The translations under genes were made by a program, and so were the position numbers. Below are positions 1 to 9,724 of a stretch of 64,000 nt of DNA, piece by piece (within the stretch, counting starts at the first letter, position 1; each line of letters starts with the position of its first letter). The notes below the pieces were generated by a model. It did not search any database, was not told the DNA's origin, and was given only the letters and a program-made list of their open reading frames with translations. The stretch is taken from the NCBI RefSeq assembly GCF_014203535.1, contig NZ_JACHJI010000001.1, positions 926,775 to 990,774 of the forward strand. Direction: 5' to 3'. The DNA comes from Streptomyces griseomycini. Its GTDB lineage: Bacteria > Actinomycetota > Actinomycetes > Streptomycetales > Streptomycetaceae.

Positions 1-1898
1 TCGTCGTAGTACGCGTCGACTTCGGCGACCACCGAGTTCAGCCGGGACAGGATCCAGCGGTCGGTCGGCGACATCCTCGACGCGTCCGGCAGCGGGCCCT
101 CGACCGTGGCGCCGTTCATCAGAGCGAAGCGGGTCGCGTTCCAGATCTTGTTGGCGAAGTTGCGCGAGCCCTGGACCCAGTCCTCGCCGATCGGCACGTC
201 GACGCCCGGGTTGGCACCGCGCGCGAGGGTGAAGCGCAGGGCGTCGGAGCCGTACTTGTCCATCCAGTCCAGCGGGTTGACCGCGTTGCCGAAGGACTTC
301 GACATCTTCTTGCCGAACTGGTCGCGGACCATGCCGTGCAGGGCGATGGTGTGGAACGGCGGGGTGCCGTCCATCGCGTACAGGCCGAACATCATCATCC
401 GGGCGACCCAGAAGAAGAGGATGTCGTAGCCGGTGACCAGGACGGAGTTCGGGTAGAACTTCGCGAGCGACTCGGTCCGTTCGGGCCAGCCGAGGGTCGA
501 GAACGGCCACAGGCCGGAGGAGAACCAGGTGTCGAGGACGTCCGTGTCCTGGTGCCAGCCCTCGCCGCTCGGCGGCTCCTCGTCCGGACCGACGCAGACG
601 ACCTCGCCGTTCGGTCCGTACCAGACCGGGATGCGGTGGCCCCACCACAGCTGGCGCGAGATGCACCAGTCGTGGAGGTTGTCGACCCAGTCGAAGTACC
701 GCTTCTCCATCTCCTGCGGGTGGATCTTGACCCGGCCGTCGCGGACCGCGTCACCGGCGGCCTCGGCGAGCGGGCCGACCTTGACCCACCACTGCATGGA
801 CAGGCGCGGCTCGATGGTGGTCTTGCAGCGCGAGCAGTGGCCCACGCTGTGGACGTAGGGCCGCTTCTCGGCGACGATCCGGCCCTCGGCGCGCAGCGCG
901 GCGACGATGGCGGAACGGGCCTCCAGCCGGTCCAGGCCCTGGAAGGGGCCGTGCGCGGTGATGACGGCGTGCTCGTCCATCACGGCGATGGCGGGCAGGC
1001 CGTGCCGCTGGCCGATCTCGAAGTCGTTCGGGTCGTGGGCGGGCGTCACCTTGACGGCGCCGGTGCCGAACTCGGGGTCGACGTGCTCGTCCGCGACGAC
1101 CGGGATCGACCGGTCGGTCAGCGGCAGCTTGATGAGCTTGCCGACGAGGTGCCGGTAGCGCTCGTCGTCCGGGTGGACGGCGACCGCCGTGTCACCGAGC
1201 ATCGTCTCGGCGCGGGTGGTGGCGACGACGATGGTGTCGTCCCCGTCGCCGTACTTCATGGAGACGAGCTCGCCGTCGTCCTCCTGGTACTCGACCTCGA
1301 TGTCGGAGATGGCGGTCAGGCACCGGGGGCACCAGTTGATGATGCGCTCGGCGCGGTAGATCAGCTCGTCGTCGTAGAGCCGCTTGAAGATGGTCTGGAC
1401 GGCCTGGGACAGGCCCTCGTCCATCGTGAAGCGCTCGCGCGACCAGGCGACGCCGTCGCCGAGGCGGCGCATCTGCCCGCTGATCTGCCCGCCGGACTCG
1501 CCCTTCCACCGCCAGACGCGCTCGACGAACGCCTCACGGCCGAGGTCGTGCCGGGACTTGCCCTCCTTGGCGAGCTCCCGCTCGACGACGTTCTGGGTGG
1601 CGATGCCGGCGTGGTCCATGCCCGGCTGCCACAGCGTCTCGAAGCCCTGCATGCGCTTGCGGCGCGTGAGCGCGTCGATGAGCGTGTGCTCGAAGGCGTG
1701 CCCGAGGTGCAGGCTGCCGGTGACGTTCGGCGGCGGGATGACGATGGTGTAGGGCGGCTTGTCGCTCTTCTCGTCCGCCTCGAAGTAACCGCGCTCTACC
1801 CAGCGCTCGTACAGCGGCCCCTCTACGTCGGCCGGCGCGTACTGGGTCGGCAGTTCGGTCGTGGGCGCTGGTTGCGGCTGCTGAGTGTTCTCGGTCAC
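1..1898 (-). CDS. valS: valyl-tRNA synthetase (partial, C-terminus off the left edge)
   Basis: Class Ia aminoacyl-tRNA synthetase that charges tRNA-Val in the cytoplasm. About 632 of an expected roughly 870 residues are in the window; the anticodon-binding part is only begun. The HIGH signature reads HLGH at residues 64-67 after the family sequence PPPNVTGS, and the KMSKS signature is intact near residue 531. The inserted CP1 editing region contains the expected [12 protein letters not shown]. The GTG start at 1898 gives the usual Streptomyces N-terminus MTENTQQ. I see no good ribosome binding site before it. It is divergent from the tandem membrane-protein genes that begin at 2037. Confidence 0.96.
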   Translation of the reverse strand, partial: MTENTQQPQPAPTTELPTQYAPADVEGPLYERWVERGYFEADEKSDKPPYTIVIPPPNVTGSLHLGHAFEHTLIDALTRRKRMQGFETLWQPGMDHAGIATQNVVERELAKEGKSRHDLGREAFVERVWRWKGESGGQISGQMRRLGDGVAWSRERFTMDEGLSQAVQTIFKRLYDDELIYRAERIINWCPRCLTAISDIEVEYQEDDGELVSMKYGDGDDTIVVATTRAETMLGDTAVAVHPDDERYRHLVGKLIKLPLTDRSIPVVADEHVDPEFGTGAVKVTPAHDPNDFEIGQRHGLPAIAVMDEHAVITAHGPFQGLDRLEARSAIVAALRAEGRIVAEKRPYVHSVGHCSRCKTTIEPRLSMQWWVKVGPLAEAAGDAVRDGRVKIHPQEMEKRYFDWVDNLHDWCISRQLWWGHRIPVWYGPNGEVVCVGPDEEPPSGEGWHQDTDVLDTWFSSGLWPFSTLGWPERTESLAKFYPNSVLVTGYDILFFWVARMMMFGLYAMDGTPPFHTIALHGMVRDQFGKKMSKSFGNAVNPLDWMDKYGSDALRFTLARGANPGVDVPIGEDWVQGSRNFANKIWNATRFALMNGATVEGPLPDASRMSPTDRWILSRLNSVVAEVDAYYD

Positions 1899-1989
1899 GA
1901 GGGTCAGTTTAGAGGTGTCACGACCCAGTCCCGAAACGCGATTCCTTTGTAACGGTGCGGCCCCCGATGGCCTGGACACATCCCTCCTG

Positions 1990-2438
1990 AGTCAGGATGT
2001 CAGCAGCGGATAAGCATCTGGAGGGGGAACCCAGCGATGAGCCACAACCAGCCGGGCCCGTACGGCGGGCAGCCCCAGCAGCCCGGGCCGTACGGCCAGC
2101 CGGGTCCTCACGGCCAGCCCGGGCCGTACGGCCAGCCGCCGCAGGCTCCGCAGCCCGGCTACGGCTACCCCCAGCAGGCTCCCCCGCCCGGCCAGCCCGG
2201 CTACGGCTACCCGCAGCAGCCCGGCCAGCCCGGCGTCCCGCCCCAGCAGCCCCCCTACGGCCAGGCCCCGTACGGCATGCCGCCCCAGCCCCCGGCACCG
2301 GGCGGCGGTGGCGGCAAGAAGGCCGGGATCATCGTCGGCGCGGTGGCCGTCGTGGCGGCCATCGGCGTGGGCGCCTACTTCGTCCTCGGCGGGGGCGGCG
2401 GCGCGGGCGGCCTGGAGGACGACGGGCCGCACAAGCTG
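1990..2438 (+). repeat. direct repeat copy 1 (5' half of tandem paralogue)
   Basis: From the short leader motif CAGGATGTC through the codons for the transmembrane segment, this stretch is almost base-for-base the same as 3049-3474. The main coding difference is an 18-base segment (six residues) present only here. Identity stops abruptly after the sequence coding for PHKL, and the rest of the two genes diverges strongly. Confidence 0.85.
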
Positions 2439-2996
2439 TCGGCGCCGGAGAAGGTGCTGGACGAGTACACGCGGGTCGGCGAGGGCGGTGAGGACTCGAG
2501 CTCGAGCACCGTGGAGGACCTGGCGGAGGGCGGCATCAAGAACGGCAAGTCCGTCGGTGCCTCCTACTCGACGGCCGACTTCGGCGACTACGACCCGCAG
2601 GACCCCTCCACGCTCCCCGACCAGGCCGAGCTCCTGCAGGCCAAGGGCGTCACGTTCTTCGGTGCCTACGGGGAGATCGAGGACCCCGAGGCGGCGGTGG
2701 ACAAGATCTTCGCGTCCCTCAAGAAGGAGACCGGCAAGGGCTCGGGCGACGGGCTCATGAGCGAGCTGGTCGGCGAGCCGGAGCCGGTCGACCTCGACGG
2801 CGCGGTGATGAAGTGCCAGTCGGGCAAGGGCACCAACGACCTCACCCAGAAGCCGACCACCAACTGGTTCTGCGTCTGGGGGGACTACAGCACCATCGCC
2901 GTCGTCTCCCCCGGTGACAACACCAAGGACATCACCAAGGACGCCGCGGCGGACATCACCACGAAGCTCCGCGAGCAGGTCCGCGTCGAGGCATGA
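2037..2996 (+). CDS. proline/glycine-rich single-pass membrane protein, paralogue 1
   Basis: 319 residues; no enzymatic function recognised. Residues 1 to about 92 are a low-complexity cytoplasmic tail of [15 protein letters not shown] units. A KK pair and one transmembrane helix follow (about 98-120), then a glycine stretch and an acidic, soluble domain of about 190 residues that should lie outside the membrane. That domain holds two cysteines also found in the paralogue (KCQ and FCVWGD), possibly a disulfide. The ATG is preceded by GGAGGGGG at a proper distance. This architecture is common in Streptomyces surface or stress-related proteins of unknown role. It is immediately followed by its paralogue at 3091. 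Confidence 0.85.
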   Translation: MSHNQPGPYGGQPQQPGPYGQPGPHGQPGPYGQPPQAPQPGYGYPQQAPPPGQPGYGYPQQPGQPGVPPQQPPYGQAPYGMPPQPPAPGGGGGKKAGIIVGAVAVVAAIGVGAYFVLGGGGGAGGLEDDGPHKLSAPEKVLDEYTRVGEGGEDSSSSTVEDLAEGGIKNGKSVGASYSTADFGDYDPQDPSTLPDQAELLQAKGVTFFGAYGEIEDPEAAVDKIFASLKKETGKGSGDGLMSELVGEPEPVDLDGAVMKCQSGKGTNDLTQKPTTNWFCVWGDYSTIAVVSPGDNTKDITKDAAADITTKLREQVRVEA

Positions 2997-3048
2997 CGCC
3001 GGCGCGCACGACGACACCCCGATGTTCCGCGCCCGGCGTCGCCGGGAC

Positions 3049-3474
3049 AGGATGTCGGCACCACATCAGTATCCGGAGGGGAACCCAGTAATGAGCTACA
3101 ACCAGCCGGGCCCGTACGGCGGGCAGCCCCAGCAGCCCGGGCCGTACGGCCAGCCGGGTCCTTACGGCCAGCCGCCGCAGGCTCCGCAGCCCGGCTACGG
3201 CTACCCCCAGCAGGCTCCCCCGCCCGGCCAGCCCGGCTACGGCTACCCGCAGCAGCCCGGCCAGCCCGGCGTCCCGCCCCAGCAGCCCCCCTACGGCCAG
3301 GCCCCGTACGGCATGCCGCCCCAGCCCCCGGCACCGGGCGGCGGTGGCGGCAAGAAGGCCGGCATCGTCATCGGCGCGGTGGCCGTCGTGGCGGCCATCG
3401 GCGTGGGCGCCTACTTCGTCCTCGGCGGGGGCGGCGGCGCGGGCGGCCTGGAGGACGACGGGCCGCACAAGCTG
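3049..3474 (+). repeat. direct repeat copy 2 (5' half of tandem paralogue)
   Basis: Second copy of the repeat at 1990-2438, including the leader motif CAGGATGTC and the GGAGGGGAACCCAG ribosome-binding region. It lacks 18 bases in the proline-rich section. Such near-identity restricted to one half of two genes suggests gene conversion or a recent partial duplication. Confidence 0.85.
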
Positions 3475-4032
3475 ACGACCCCGGCGACCGTGCTCGGCGG
3501 CGAGTACAAGAAGGGCGAGGGCGCGGACGGCGGCGGATTCAACCAGGACGACATCAAGGAAGCCGAGAAGCACGGCGTCAAGAACGCCAAGGACGTCAGC
3601 GCGGCCTACCAGTCCGGGGACGAGAGCAACCCGTTCGCCATGAAGATGGTCAACTTCATGGGTGTCTACGGCGAGATCGACGACCCGGAGAAGACCGTCG
3701 ACGCCATGTTCGCGGTGATGAAGAAGGAGGCCTCCGGGGACGAGGAGGCCGAGCTCGTCGGCAGCCCGAAGGGCTTCGAGCCGAGCTCCCTGGACGGCGC
3801 CGTCCTGAAGTGCCAGGAGATCAAGGGCAAGAACAGCGGCGCCACCCCGGGCGACCCGGCCTCCGGGCCCGCGGAGATCAGCATGCCGGTGTGCATCTGG
3901 GGCGACCACAGCACGCTGGCCGTCGTCATGAACACCGACCTGGCCGACGCCATGGCCGGCAAGCCCGCCGACCTGGAGAAGGCCGCCGAGCTCACCGCCA
4001 AGTTCCGCAAGGACGTCCGCGTCAAGATCTGA
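3091..4032 (+). CDS. proline/glycine-rich single-pass membrane protein, paralogue 2
   Basis: 313 residues with the same plan as the upstream gene: proline/glycine/tyrosine-rich tail (1-86), KK, one transmembrane helix (about 92-114), glycine linker and an external acidic domain. The external half is clearly different in sequence from paralogue 1, but keeps the pattern KCQ...C-x-WGD-x-STLAVV, so the fold and the cysteine pair are probably conserved. The ATG start has GGAGGGG upstream; an in-frame GTG-type extension toward 2914 reads through the intergenic repeat and is not credible. A strong terminator follows at 4050. Confidence 0.85.
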   Translation: MSYNQPGPYGGQPQQPGPYGQPGPYGQPPQAPQPGYGYPQQAPPPGQPGYGYPQQPGQPGVPPQQPPYGQAPYGMPPQPPAPGGGGGKKAGIVIGAVAVVAAIGVGAYFVLGGGGGAGGLEDDGPHKLTTPATVLGGEYKKGEGADGGGFNQDDIKEAEKHGVKNAKDVSAAYQSGDESNPFAMKMVNFMGVYGEIDDPEKTVDAMFAVMKKEASGDEEAELVGSPKGFEPSSLDGAVLKCQEIKGKNSGATPGDPASGPAEISMPVCIWGDHSTLAVVMNTDLADAMAGKPADLEKAAELTAKFRKDVRVKI

Positions 4033-4049
4033 CGCCGGCGGCGACAGCC

Positions 4050-4083
4050 GAAGGGGCCCCGGTCACTCGGCCGGGGCCCCTTC
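4050..4083. terminator. bidirectional hairpin terminator
   Basis: A perfect 13-bp stem (4050-4062 with 4071-4083) with an 8-base loop lies between the convergent membrane-protein gene and clpX. Confidence 0.85.
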
Positions 4084-4095
4084 GTACGTCTGCCG

Positions 4096-5382
4096 TTACG
4101 CCGTCTTCTGCTCGCCCGGGCCCCGGCCGCGCGCGTCGCGCGGGATCAGGGTCGGGTTGACGTTGGACAGGACCACGTCCGCCGTGATGACCACGCGGGC
4201 GACGTCCTTGCGGGACGGGACCTCGTACATCACGCCCTGGAGGACCTCCTCCATGATGGCGCGCAGGCCGCGCGCGCCGGTCTGGCGGAGGATGGCCTGG
4301 TCGGCGATGGCCTCCAGCGCCTCGCGCTCGAAGTCCAGTTCCACGCCGTCGAGTTCGAACAGGCGCTGGTACTGCTTCACCAGGGCGTTGCGCGGCTCGA
4401 CGAGGATCTTCAGCAGGGCCTCGCGGTCGAGGTTGTGGACCGAGGTGATGACCGGGAGACGGCCGATGAACTCGGGGATCATGCCGAACTTGACCAGGTC
4501 CTCCGGCATGACCTCCTCGAACTGGTCCTTGGACTCCAGCTCCCGCTTGGAGCGGATCTGCGCGCCGAAGCCGATGCCCTTGGCGCCCGCCCGGCCCTCG
4601 ATGATCTTCTCCAGGCCCGCGAAGGCGCCGCCCACGATGAACAGCACGTTCGTCGTGTCGATCTGGATGAACTCCTGGTGCGGGTGCTTGCGGCCGCCCT
4701 GCGGCGGGACCGAGGCCGTGGTGCCCTCGAGGATCTTCAGCAGGGCCTGCTGGACACCCTCGCCGCTGACGTCGCGGGTGATCGACGGGTTCTCGCTCTT
4801 GCGGGCGACCTTGTCGATCTCGTCGATGTAGATGATCCCGGTCTCGGCCTTCTTGACGTCGTAGTCGGCCGCCTGGATCAGCTTCAGCAGGATGTTCTCG
4901 ACGTCCTCGCCGACGTACCCCGCCTCCGTGAGCGCCGTCGCGTCGGCGATCGCGAACGGGACGTTCAGCATGCGGGCCAGGGTCTGGGCCAGCAGCGTCT
5001 TGCCGGAGCCCGTGGGGCCCAGCAGGAGGATGTTGGACTTCGCCAGCTCGATGGCGTCCTCGCGGCCCTGTGCGCCGCCGTTCTCGCCGGCCTGGACGCG
5101 CTTGTAGTGGTTGTACACCGCGACGGAGAGTGCCTTCTTGGCCGACTCCTGGCCGACCACGTACCCCTCGAGGAACTCGTAGATCTCGCGGGGCTTGGGC
5201 AGTTCCTCCCAGCGGACCTCGCTGGTCTCGGCGAGTTCTTCCTCGATGATCTCGTTGCAGAGATCGATGCACTCGTCGCAGATGTACACACCGGGCCCTG
5301 CGATGAGCTTCTTGACCTGCTTCTGGCTCTTGCCGCAGAACGAGCACTTGAGCAGATCGCCGCCGTCACCGATGCGTGCCAC
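4096..5382 (-). CDS. clpX: ATP-dependent Clp protease, unfoldase subunit ClpX
   Basis: AAA+ unfoldase that recognises, unfolds and feeds substrates to ClpP. 428 residues, the normal length. Zinc-binding domain cysteines are C13, C16, C35 and C38. Walker A GPTGSGKT is at 122-129, Walker B IIYIDEID around 183-190, and the substrate-pore RKH motif (GGRKHPHQ) and ClpP-docking IGF loop (GIGFGAQ) are present. The GTG start at 5382 is preceded by GAAGGGGAAG; the longer in-frame extension toward 6033 overlaps clpP2 and is a shadow. It lies downstream of clpP1 and clpP2 on the same strand, separated from clpP2 by a 188-base gap holding an unusual inverted repeat. Confidence 0.97.
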   Translation of the reverse strand: MARIGDGGDLLKCSFCGKSQKQVKKLIAGPGVYICDECIDLCNEIIEEELAETSEVRWEELPKPREIYEFLEGYVVGQESAKKALSVAVYNHYKRVQAGENGGAQGREDAIELAKSNILLLGPTGSGKTLLAQTLARMLNVPFAIADATALTEAGYVGEDVENILLKLIQAADYDVKKAETGIIYIDEIDKVARKSENPSITRDVSGEGVQQALLKILEGTTASVPPQGGRKHPHQEFIQIDTTNVLFIVGGAFAGLEKIIEGRAGAKGIGFGAQIRSKRELESKDQFEEVMPEDLVKFGMIPEFIGRLPVITSVHNLDREALLKILVEPRNALVKQYQRLFELDGVELDFEREALEAIADQAILRQTGARGLRAIMEEVLQGVMYEVPSRKDVARVVITADVVLSNVNPTLIPRDARGRGPGEQKTA

Positions 5383-5484
5383 GGTGTGCTTCCCCTTCGC
5401 CTGGGAGACGCGGACGTCAACGCCCGGCGGCTCCTGGTGCTGCCTTATGTCCGACGGTACCTTGCCGAGCCCCCCGTTCGGGCC

Positions 5485-5536
5485 CCCCTTGGCACGGTTC
5501 GCCTTGACGTGAACCGTGCCAAACCGTGCCAAGGGG
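5485..5536. repeat. threefold inverted/direct repeat between clpP2 and clpX
   Basis: The 9-mer GGCACGGTT (5491-5499) occurs inverted as AACCGTGCC at 5512-5520 and again at 5522-5530. The left arm 5485-5499 can pair with 5522-5536 (15 bp) or, shorter, with 5511-5522. The two right arms compete for one left arm. No T-tract follows. It may be an operator for a clpX promoter, a transcript-processing site or an attenuator. Confidence 0.7.
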
Positions 5537-5570
5537 CGGCAGACGATACAGCCTCCCGAAGACTCCCGCG

Positions 5571-6251
5571 TCAGCGCAGGCTGGCGTTGTCCATCTTCCG
5601 GGTGGTGATGATCTGGTCGATCAGTCCGTACTGCAGTGCGTCCTCGGCCGTGAGGATCTTGTCGCGCTCGATGTCCTCGCGGATCTTGTCGATCGGCCGG
5701 GTGGAGTGCTTGGCCAGCATCTCCTCCAGCTGCGTCCGCATCCGCAGGATCTCGTTCGCGGCGATCTCCAGGTCGGAGACCTGGCCGCGGCCGGTCTCGC
5801 TGTACGGCTGGTGGATCAGCACGCGCGCGTTCGGCAGCGCCATGCGCTTGCCGGGGGTGCCGGCGGCCAGCAGGACGGCGGCGGCGGAGGCCGCCTGGCC
5901 CATGCAGACCGTCTGGATGTCCGGCTTCACGTACTGCATCGTGTCGTAGATCGCGGTGAGCGCCGTGAAGGAGCCGCCGGGGCTGTTGATGTAGACCGAG
6001 ATGTCCCGGTCGGGGTCCATCGACTCCAGGCACAGCAGCTGCGCCATGACGTCGTTGGCGGAGGCGTCGTCGATCTGGACGCCGAGGAAGATCACGCGCT
6101 CCTCGAAGAGCTTCGCGTACGGGTCGTACTCGCGGATGCCCTGCGAGGTGCGCTCGACGAAACGCGGGATGACGTAGCGGGACTCGGCCGCGGGGCCGGT
6201 GTACTCGGCGCGCGTGCGGCCGTACAGGCCGCTGCCGGGGAAGTCGTTCAC
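5571..6251 (-). CDS. clpP2: ATP-dependent Clp protease proteolytic subunit ClpP2
   Basis: Serine peptidase subunit of the Clp protease; in actinobacteria ClpP1 and ClpP2 form a mixed tetradecamer driven by ClpX or ClpC. 226 residues. The catalytic triad is visible as S122 (GQAASAAAV), H147 (LIHQPYSE) and D197 (ERDKI). The GTG start is chosen because CAGGAG lies 5 bases upstream; the longer in-frame N-terminus is proline-rich and lies in the clpP1-clpP2 spacer. It is 111 bases behind clpP1 and probably in the same transcription unit. Confidence 0.96.
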   Translation of the reverse strand: MNDFPGSGLYGRTRAEYTGPAAESRYVIPRFVERTSQGIREYDPYAKLFEERVIFLGVQIDDASANDVMAQLLCLESMDPDRDISVYINSPGGSFTALTAIYDTMQYVKPDIQTVCMGQAASAAAVLLAAGTPGKRMALPNARVLIHQPYSETGRGQVSDLEIAANEILRMRTQLEEMLAKHSTRPIDKIREDIERDKILTAEDALQYGLIDQIITTRKMDNASLR

Positions 6252-6362
6252 GGTGTCTCCTGAAAGGGGCTGAGGCGGTCGGCTGGGGCTGCTGGGGCTG
6301 TCGCCGGGCCCCTGGGGGCCCGGTTCGGGGTCCACGGGGCCGCGAGGGCTCCGTGGGGCCGC

Positions 6363-6980
6363 TCAGGCCCCGGTGCCGCCGCCGCCCGGCATGCCGGCGG
6401 CCGTGGCGATCACGTCGTCGATGAGGCCGTACTCCTTGGCCTCGAAGGCGTCGAACCAGCGGTCACGGTCGGAGTCGCGGGTGATCTGCTCGACCGTCTG
6501 GCCGGTGTGCTGGGCCGTGAGCTCGGCCATGCGCTTCTTGGTGTGCAGCAGCCGCTCGGCGTGGATCTTGATGTCCGAGGCCGAGCCGGCCAGGCCGGCG
6601 GAGGGCTGGTGGATCAGGATCTCGGCGTTGGGCAGCGCGAAGCGCTTGCCGGGGGTGCCGGCGCTCAGCAGGAACTGACCCATGGAGGCCGCCAGGCCCA
6701 TGGCGATCGTCACCACGTCGTTCTTGATGTACTGCATGGTGTCGTAGATCGCCATGCCGGCCGTGATGGAACCGCCGGGGCTGTTGATGTACAGGTAGAT
6801 GTCCTTCTCCGGGTCGGAGGCAAGGAGCAGCAGCTGTGCGGTGATCTTGTTCGCGATGTCGTCGTCGACCGGCTGGCCGAGGAAGATGATCCGCTCGTTG
6901 AGCAGCCGGTTGTAGACCTGGTCGCCGAGGCCACCACCGATGGAAGGCTCGCCGGCGGCGGAGGGCATCAGATTCGTCAC
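6363..6980 (-). CDS. clpP1: ATP-dependent Clp protease proteolytic subunit ClpP1
   Basis: First subunit of the clpP1P2 pair, a cytoplasmic serine peptidase. 205 residues from GTG at 6980, which has AGGTGG 6 bases upstream. The triad is S99 (GLAASMGQF), H124 (LIHQPSAG) and D173 (DSDRDRW). The C-terminus ends in a glycine-rich tail as in other Streptomyces ClpP1. In Streptomyces the clpP1P2 operon is activated by ClgR, itself a Clp substrate; a ClgR-like box lies upstream at 7133-7147. Confidence 0.95.
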   Translation of the reverse strand: MTNLMPSAAGEPSIGGGLGDQVYNRLLNERIIFLGQPVDDDIANKITAQLLLLASDPEKDIYLYINSPGGSITAGMAIYDTMQYIKNDVVTIAMGLAASMGQFLLSAGTPGKRFALPNAEILIHQPSAGLAGSASDIKIHAERLLHTKKRMAELTAQHTGQTVEQITRDSDRDRWFDAFEAKEYGLIDDVIATAAGMPGGGGTGA

Positions 6981-7132
6981 GTATCCACCTGCTCGTCTTA
7001 CGACGGCGCCGGGCCGTCTCACGTGTTCTGCCGGGGCTGGGGCCGTCCGGCGGTGCTCGGGGACTCCCCTGCCCTCGTATTCATGGACCCTAACGCGCGG
7101 GTCCCTTCGGGGAATCCCGCAGCGGGGGGTGT

Positions 7133-7147
7133 TCGCCGGGGGCGTAG
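7133..7147 (-). promoter_or_regulatory. candidate ClgR box upstream of clpP1
   Basis: The sequence has CGCC and GGCG arms spaced as in the ClgR consensus (CGCY-N3-RGCG with flanking A/T), differing from the pattern as I recall it at one central position. It lies about 155 bases before the clpP1 start. A possible -10 (TAGGGT, minus strand, near 7087-7093) lies about 45 bases downstream, which would place the box in an activator position. The match is by eye only. Confidence 0.4.
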
Positions 7148-7327
7148 CGCGGTGCCCTCCGCCGGGGGGTTCGGTGCGCCTTCTCGCCGCGGGGCCACCG
7201 CGGCGCGGGCGGCCGCGGGCCCGGCGCGGCTCGTCGCGCCCACCCTCCGGGGTCGCGCATCGACACGCGCCGGGATCGCACACCGGCACGGGGCCCGCGC
7301 CCGCGGGGTGCCGCCCCGCCGTACGGC

Positions 7328-7362
7328 CGACGGGCCCCGGCATGATCGCTCGGGGCCCGTCG
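7328..7362 (-). terminator. hairpin terminator after tig
   Basis: A perfect 12-bp stem (7328-7339 with 7351-7362) with an 11-base loop lies 26 bases beyond the tig stop codon, separating tig from clpP1. Confidence 0.8.
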
Positions 7363-7388
7363 TGCGCCAGTCGGGGATGACGCGGAGG

Positions 7389-8780
7389 TCAGCCCTCGTT
7401 CTTCTCCTCGGCGGGAGCCTCGGCGGCCTCGGCCTCGGTCTCCTCGGCCTCGGTCTCGGTCTCCTCGGCCTCGTCCTCGAGGTCGACGATCTCGCCGTTG
7501 GTGTCCTTGACGGTGGCCTTCTCGACCACGGTGGCCAGGGCCTTGCCGCGGGCGACCTCGCCGACCAGGAGCGGAACCTGGCCGCCCTCGACGACCGCCT
7601 GGGCGAACTGGTCGGGGGACATGCCGGAGGAGGCCGCGCGCCGCATGAGGTGCTCGGTGAGCTCCTCCTGGTTGACGTTGAGCTTCTCCTGCTTGACGAG
7701 CTCGTCGAGCACGAACTGGGTCTTGATGCCCTTGATCGCGGCCTCGCGGGTCTCGGTCTCGAACTCCTCGGCGGTCTTGCCCTGGATCTCCAGGTACTTG
7801 TCGAGGGTGAGGCCCATCTGGCCGAGCTGGTGGTGCTCGAGGTTGTGCTTGCGGGTGTTGATCTCGTCCTCGAGCAGCTTCTCGGGGACCGGGACCTCGA
7901 CCAGCTCGAGCAGCTTCTCCAGGACGCGCTCCTGGGCCTGCGTGGCCTGGTCGTACTGCTTCATGTTCTCCAGGCGCTTGCGGCTGTCCGCCTTCAGCTC
8001 CTCGAGGGTGTCGAACTCGGAGGCGAGCTGTGCGAACTCGTCGTCCAGCTCGGGCAGCTCGCGCTTGGCGACCTGGGTGACCTTGACGGTGACCTCGGCC
8101 TCCTTGCCGGCCGCGGAGCCGCCCTTGAGCTCGGAGGTGAAGGTGGCCTCGCCACCGGCCTCCAGGCCCTTCACGGCGTCGTCGATGCCGTCCAGCAGCT
8201 CACCGGAGCCGATGGTGTAGGAGACACCGTTGGCGATGCCGTCCTCGAGGACCTCGCCCTCGACCTTGGCCTCCAGGTCGATGGTGACCACGTCGCCGTC
8301 CTCGGCGGCGCGCTCCACCGGGGAGGTGGAGGCGAAGCGCTCGCGGAGCTGCTCGACCGACTTGTCGACGTCCTCGTCGGTGACCTCGACGGCGTCGACC
8401 TCGACCTCGATGCCGGAGTAGTCCGGGATCTCGATGGCCGGGCGGATGTCGACCTCGGCGGTGAAGTTCAGCGTCTCGCCGTCCTTCAGCTCCGTGATGT
8501 CGACCTCGGGCTGGCCCAGCGGGCTCAGCTCGGCCTCGTTGACGGCGTCGGTGTAGAACTTCGGGAGGGCGTCGTTGACGGCCTCCTCCAGCACCGCACC
8601 GCGGCCGAACCGCTGGTCGATGACCCGGGCCGGGACCTTGCCCTTGCGGAAGCCCTTCACCGTGACCTGCTGGTTGATCTTCTTGTACGCCGCGTCGAGG
8701 CTGTCCTTGAGCTCCTCGAAGGGCACCTCGACAGTGAGCCGAACCCGGGTCGGGTTCAGGGTCTCCACGGCGCTCTTCAC
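7389..8780 (-). CDS. tig: trigger factor, ribosome-associated chaperone and peptidyl-prolyl isomerase
   Basis: Binds at the ribosome exit tunnel and assists folding of nascent chains. 463 residues. The N-terminal ribosome-binding domain carries the GFRKGK signature near residues 44-49, followed by an FKBP-type isomerase domain (about 150-245) and the long helical C-terminal domain. The last 25-30 residues are a strongly acidic Glu/Ala tail typical of actinobacterial trigger factors. The GTG start has AAGGAGACC upstream. It precedes the clp genes, as in other Streptomyces, but has its own terminator. Confidence 0.97.
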   Translation of the reverse strand: MKSAVETLNPTRVRLTVEVPFEELKDSLDAAYKKINQQVTVKGFRKGKVPARVIDQRFGRGAVLEEAVNDALPKFYTDAVNEAELSPLGQPEVDITELKDGETLNFTAEVDIRPAIEIPDYSGIEVEVDAVEVTDEDVDKSVEQLRERFASTSPVERAAEDGDVVTIDLEAKVEGEVLEDGIANGVSYTIGSGELLDGIDDAVKGLEAGGEATFTSELKGGSAAGKEAEVTVKVTQVAKRELPELDDEFAQLASEFDTLEELKADSRKRLENMKQYDQATQAQERVLEKLLELVEVPVPEKLLEDEINTRKHNLEHHQLGQMGLTLDKYLEIQGKTAEEFETETREAAIKGIKTQFVLDELVKQEKLNVNQEELTEHLMRRAASSGMSPDQFAQAVVEGGQVPLLVGEVARGKALATVVEKATVKDTNGEIVDLEDEAEETETEAEETEAEAAEAPAEEKNEG

Positions 8781-8964
8781 GGTTCGGTCTCCTTGTGGCT
8801 GACTTCTCGGTTCCCGCCGGTACCAGAACGGACCGGCCGATGCGCCGCCCGGAGCACTTCATCAGACGTTGAGAGACACGGGCGTGCAGTTTGAATAGTA
8901 ACGGCAGCGACTACGGCGCCCAAAGGCGATCATCGGCGCGCGGTCCGGCACGGGACCCGGTGAC

Positions 8965-9041
8965 TGGTCGGGGTGGCGGGATTTGAACCCACGGCCTTCC
9001 GCTCCCAAAGCGGACGCGCTACCAAGCTGCGCCACACCCCG
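8965..9041 (-). tRNA. tRNA-Pro (anticodon UGG)
   Basis: A full cloverleaf reads on the minus strand: 7-bp acceptor (CGGGGTG with CACCCCG), D arm GCGC/GCGC, anticodon stem TCCGC/GCGGA with loop TTTGGGA, and T arm GTGGG/CCCGC with TTCAAAT loop. The anticodon is TGG. The discriminator is A and the 3' CCA is encoded (8965-8967). Confidence 0.96.
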
Positions 9042-9208
9042 TCTGGTGCGACACGTAGGGTACATGTCGCCGGGCGGTCCTTCCGCCGCATTTCCCGGGC
9101 CGCGGTGCGACGCCGGCGGTACGGCGGGAACGGGGTGTGCGGCGAGGGGGCACCACCCGCTACGATGCCTGTCAGTGCCGCGGTCACCCGACCTGCGGCG
9201 CGTGCTGT

Positions 9209-9279
9209 GCGGGCGTAGCTCAATGGTAGAGCCCCAGTCTTCCAAACTGGCTACGCGGGTTCGATTCCCGTCGCCCGCT
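9209..9279 (+). tRNA. tRNA-Gly (anticodon UCC)
   Basis: 71-nt cloverleaf: acceptor GCGGGCG with CGCCCGC, anticodon stem CCAGT/ACTGG with loop CTTCCAA, T loop TTCGATT. The anticodon is TCC. CCA is not encoded. It is divergent from tRNA-Pro and followed by a terminator. Confidence 0.96.
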
Positions 9280-9289
9280 CTTCTCGGCC

Positions 9290-9327
9290 CGGGGCCGGCC
9301 GGAGGATCCTCCCTCCGGCCGGCCCCG
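9290..9327 (+). terminator. hairpin terminator after tRNA-Gly
   Basis: A perfect 16-bp GC-rich stem (9290-9305 with 9312-9327) and a 6-base loop begin 10 bases after the tRNA. Confidence 0.85.
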
Positions 9328-9560
9328 AGTGCTGTGCGGGCCCTCGGCCCTCGCGCGTCACTCCGCGATCGTTCGCGCCGGAGCAGCCCGATTCGCGCCG
9401 GAGCAGCCCGAGCGAAGGGCCCGCGCCCCTCCGCGTCCGGCCGTCCGACCTGGAGGCGGGTTCCCGCAGGGGGCGCCCGGAGGCCGGGCGGGGCGGACCA
9501 CGCCCGTGCCGTCGGAGCCGGGGCGCGCCCCGCCGGCGCGGCGGCCATCCGCCTCCGCCG

Positions 9561-9609
9561 GGTCCGGGTCCTGGTCCGGGTCCGGGTCCGGGTCCGGGTC
9601 CGGGTCCGG
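9561..9609. repeat. hexanucleotide tandem repeat (GGGTCC)n
   Basis: About eight copies of GGGTCC with one interrupted unit (CCTGG). It lies in the 9328-9724 spacer, which otherwise shows no convincing gene; open frames over it read as low-complexity arginine/proline or aspartate/proline repeats. Confidence 0.85.
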
Positions 9610-9724
9610 CGGCAGCGTCCCGTACGTCCCCCGGTACACGGCGTCCCGGCCGCCGGGGACGGGGAGCGGCCGCGTCCGGTGCCCGGGGACGCGGGCGGGG
9701 GCCGGGCGGGGAGCGGGGGCGGGC

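Noticed and set aside
336..1952. Plus-strand open frame opposite valS
   Set aside because: The minus strand matches valyl-tRNA synthetase throughout; the plus frame has no domain and an Asp/Gly/Val/Arg bias.
5383..6033. N-terminal extension of the clpX frame
   Set aside because: It overlaps clpP2 and the inverted repeat; ClpX proteins start with the zinc-binding domain, which begins directly after GTG 5382.
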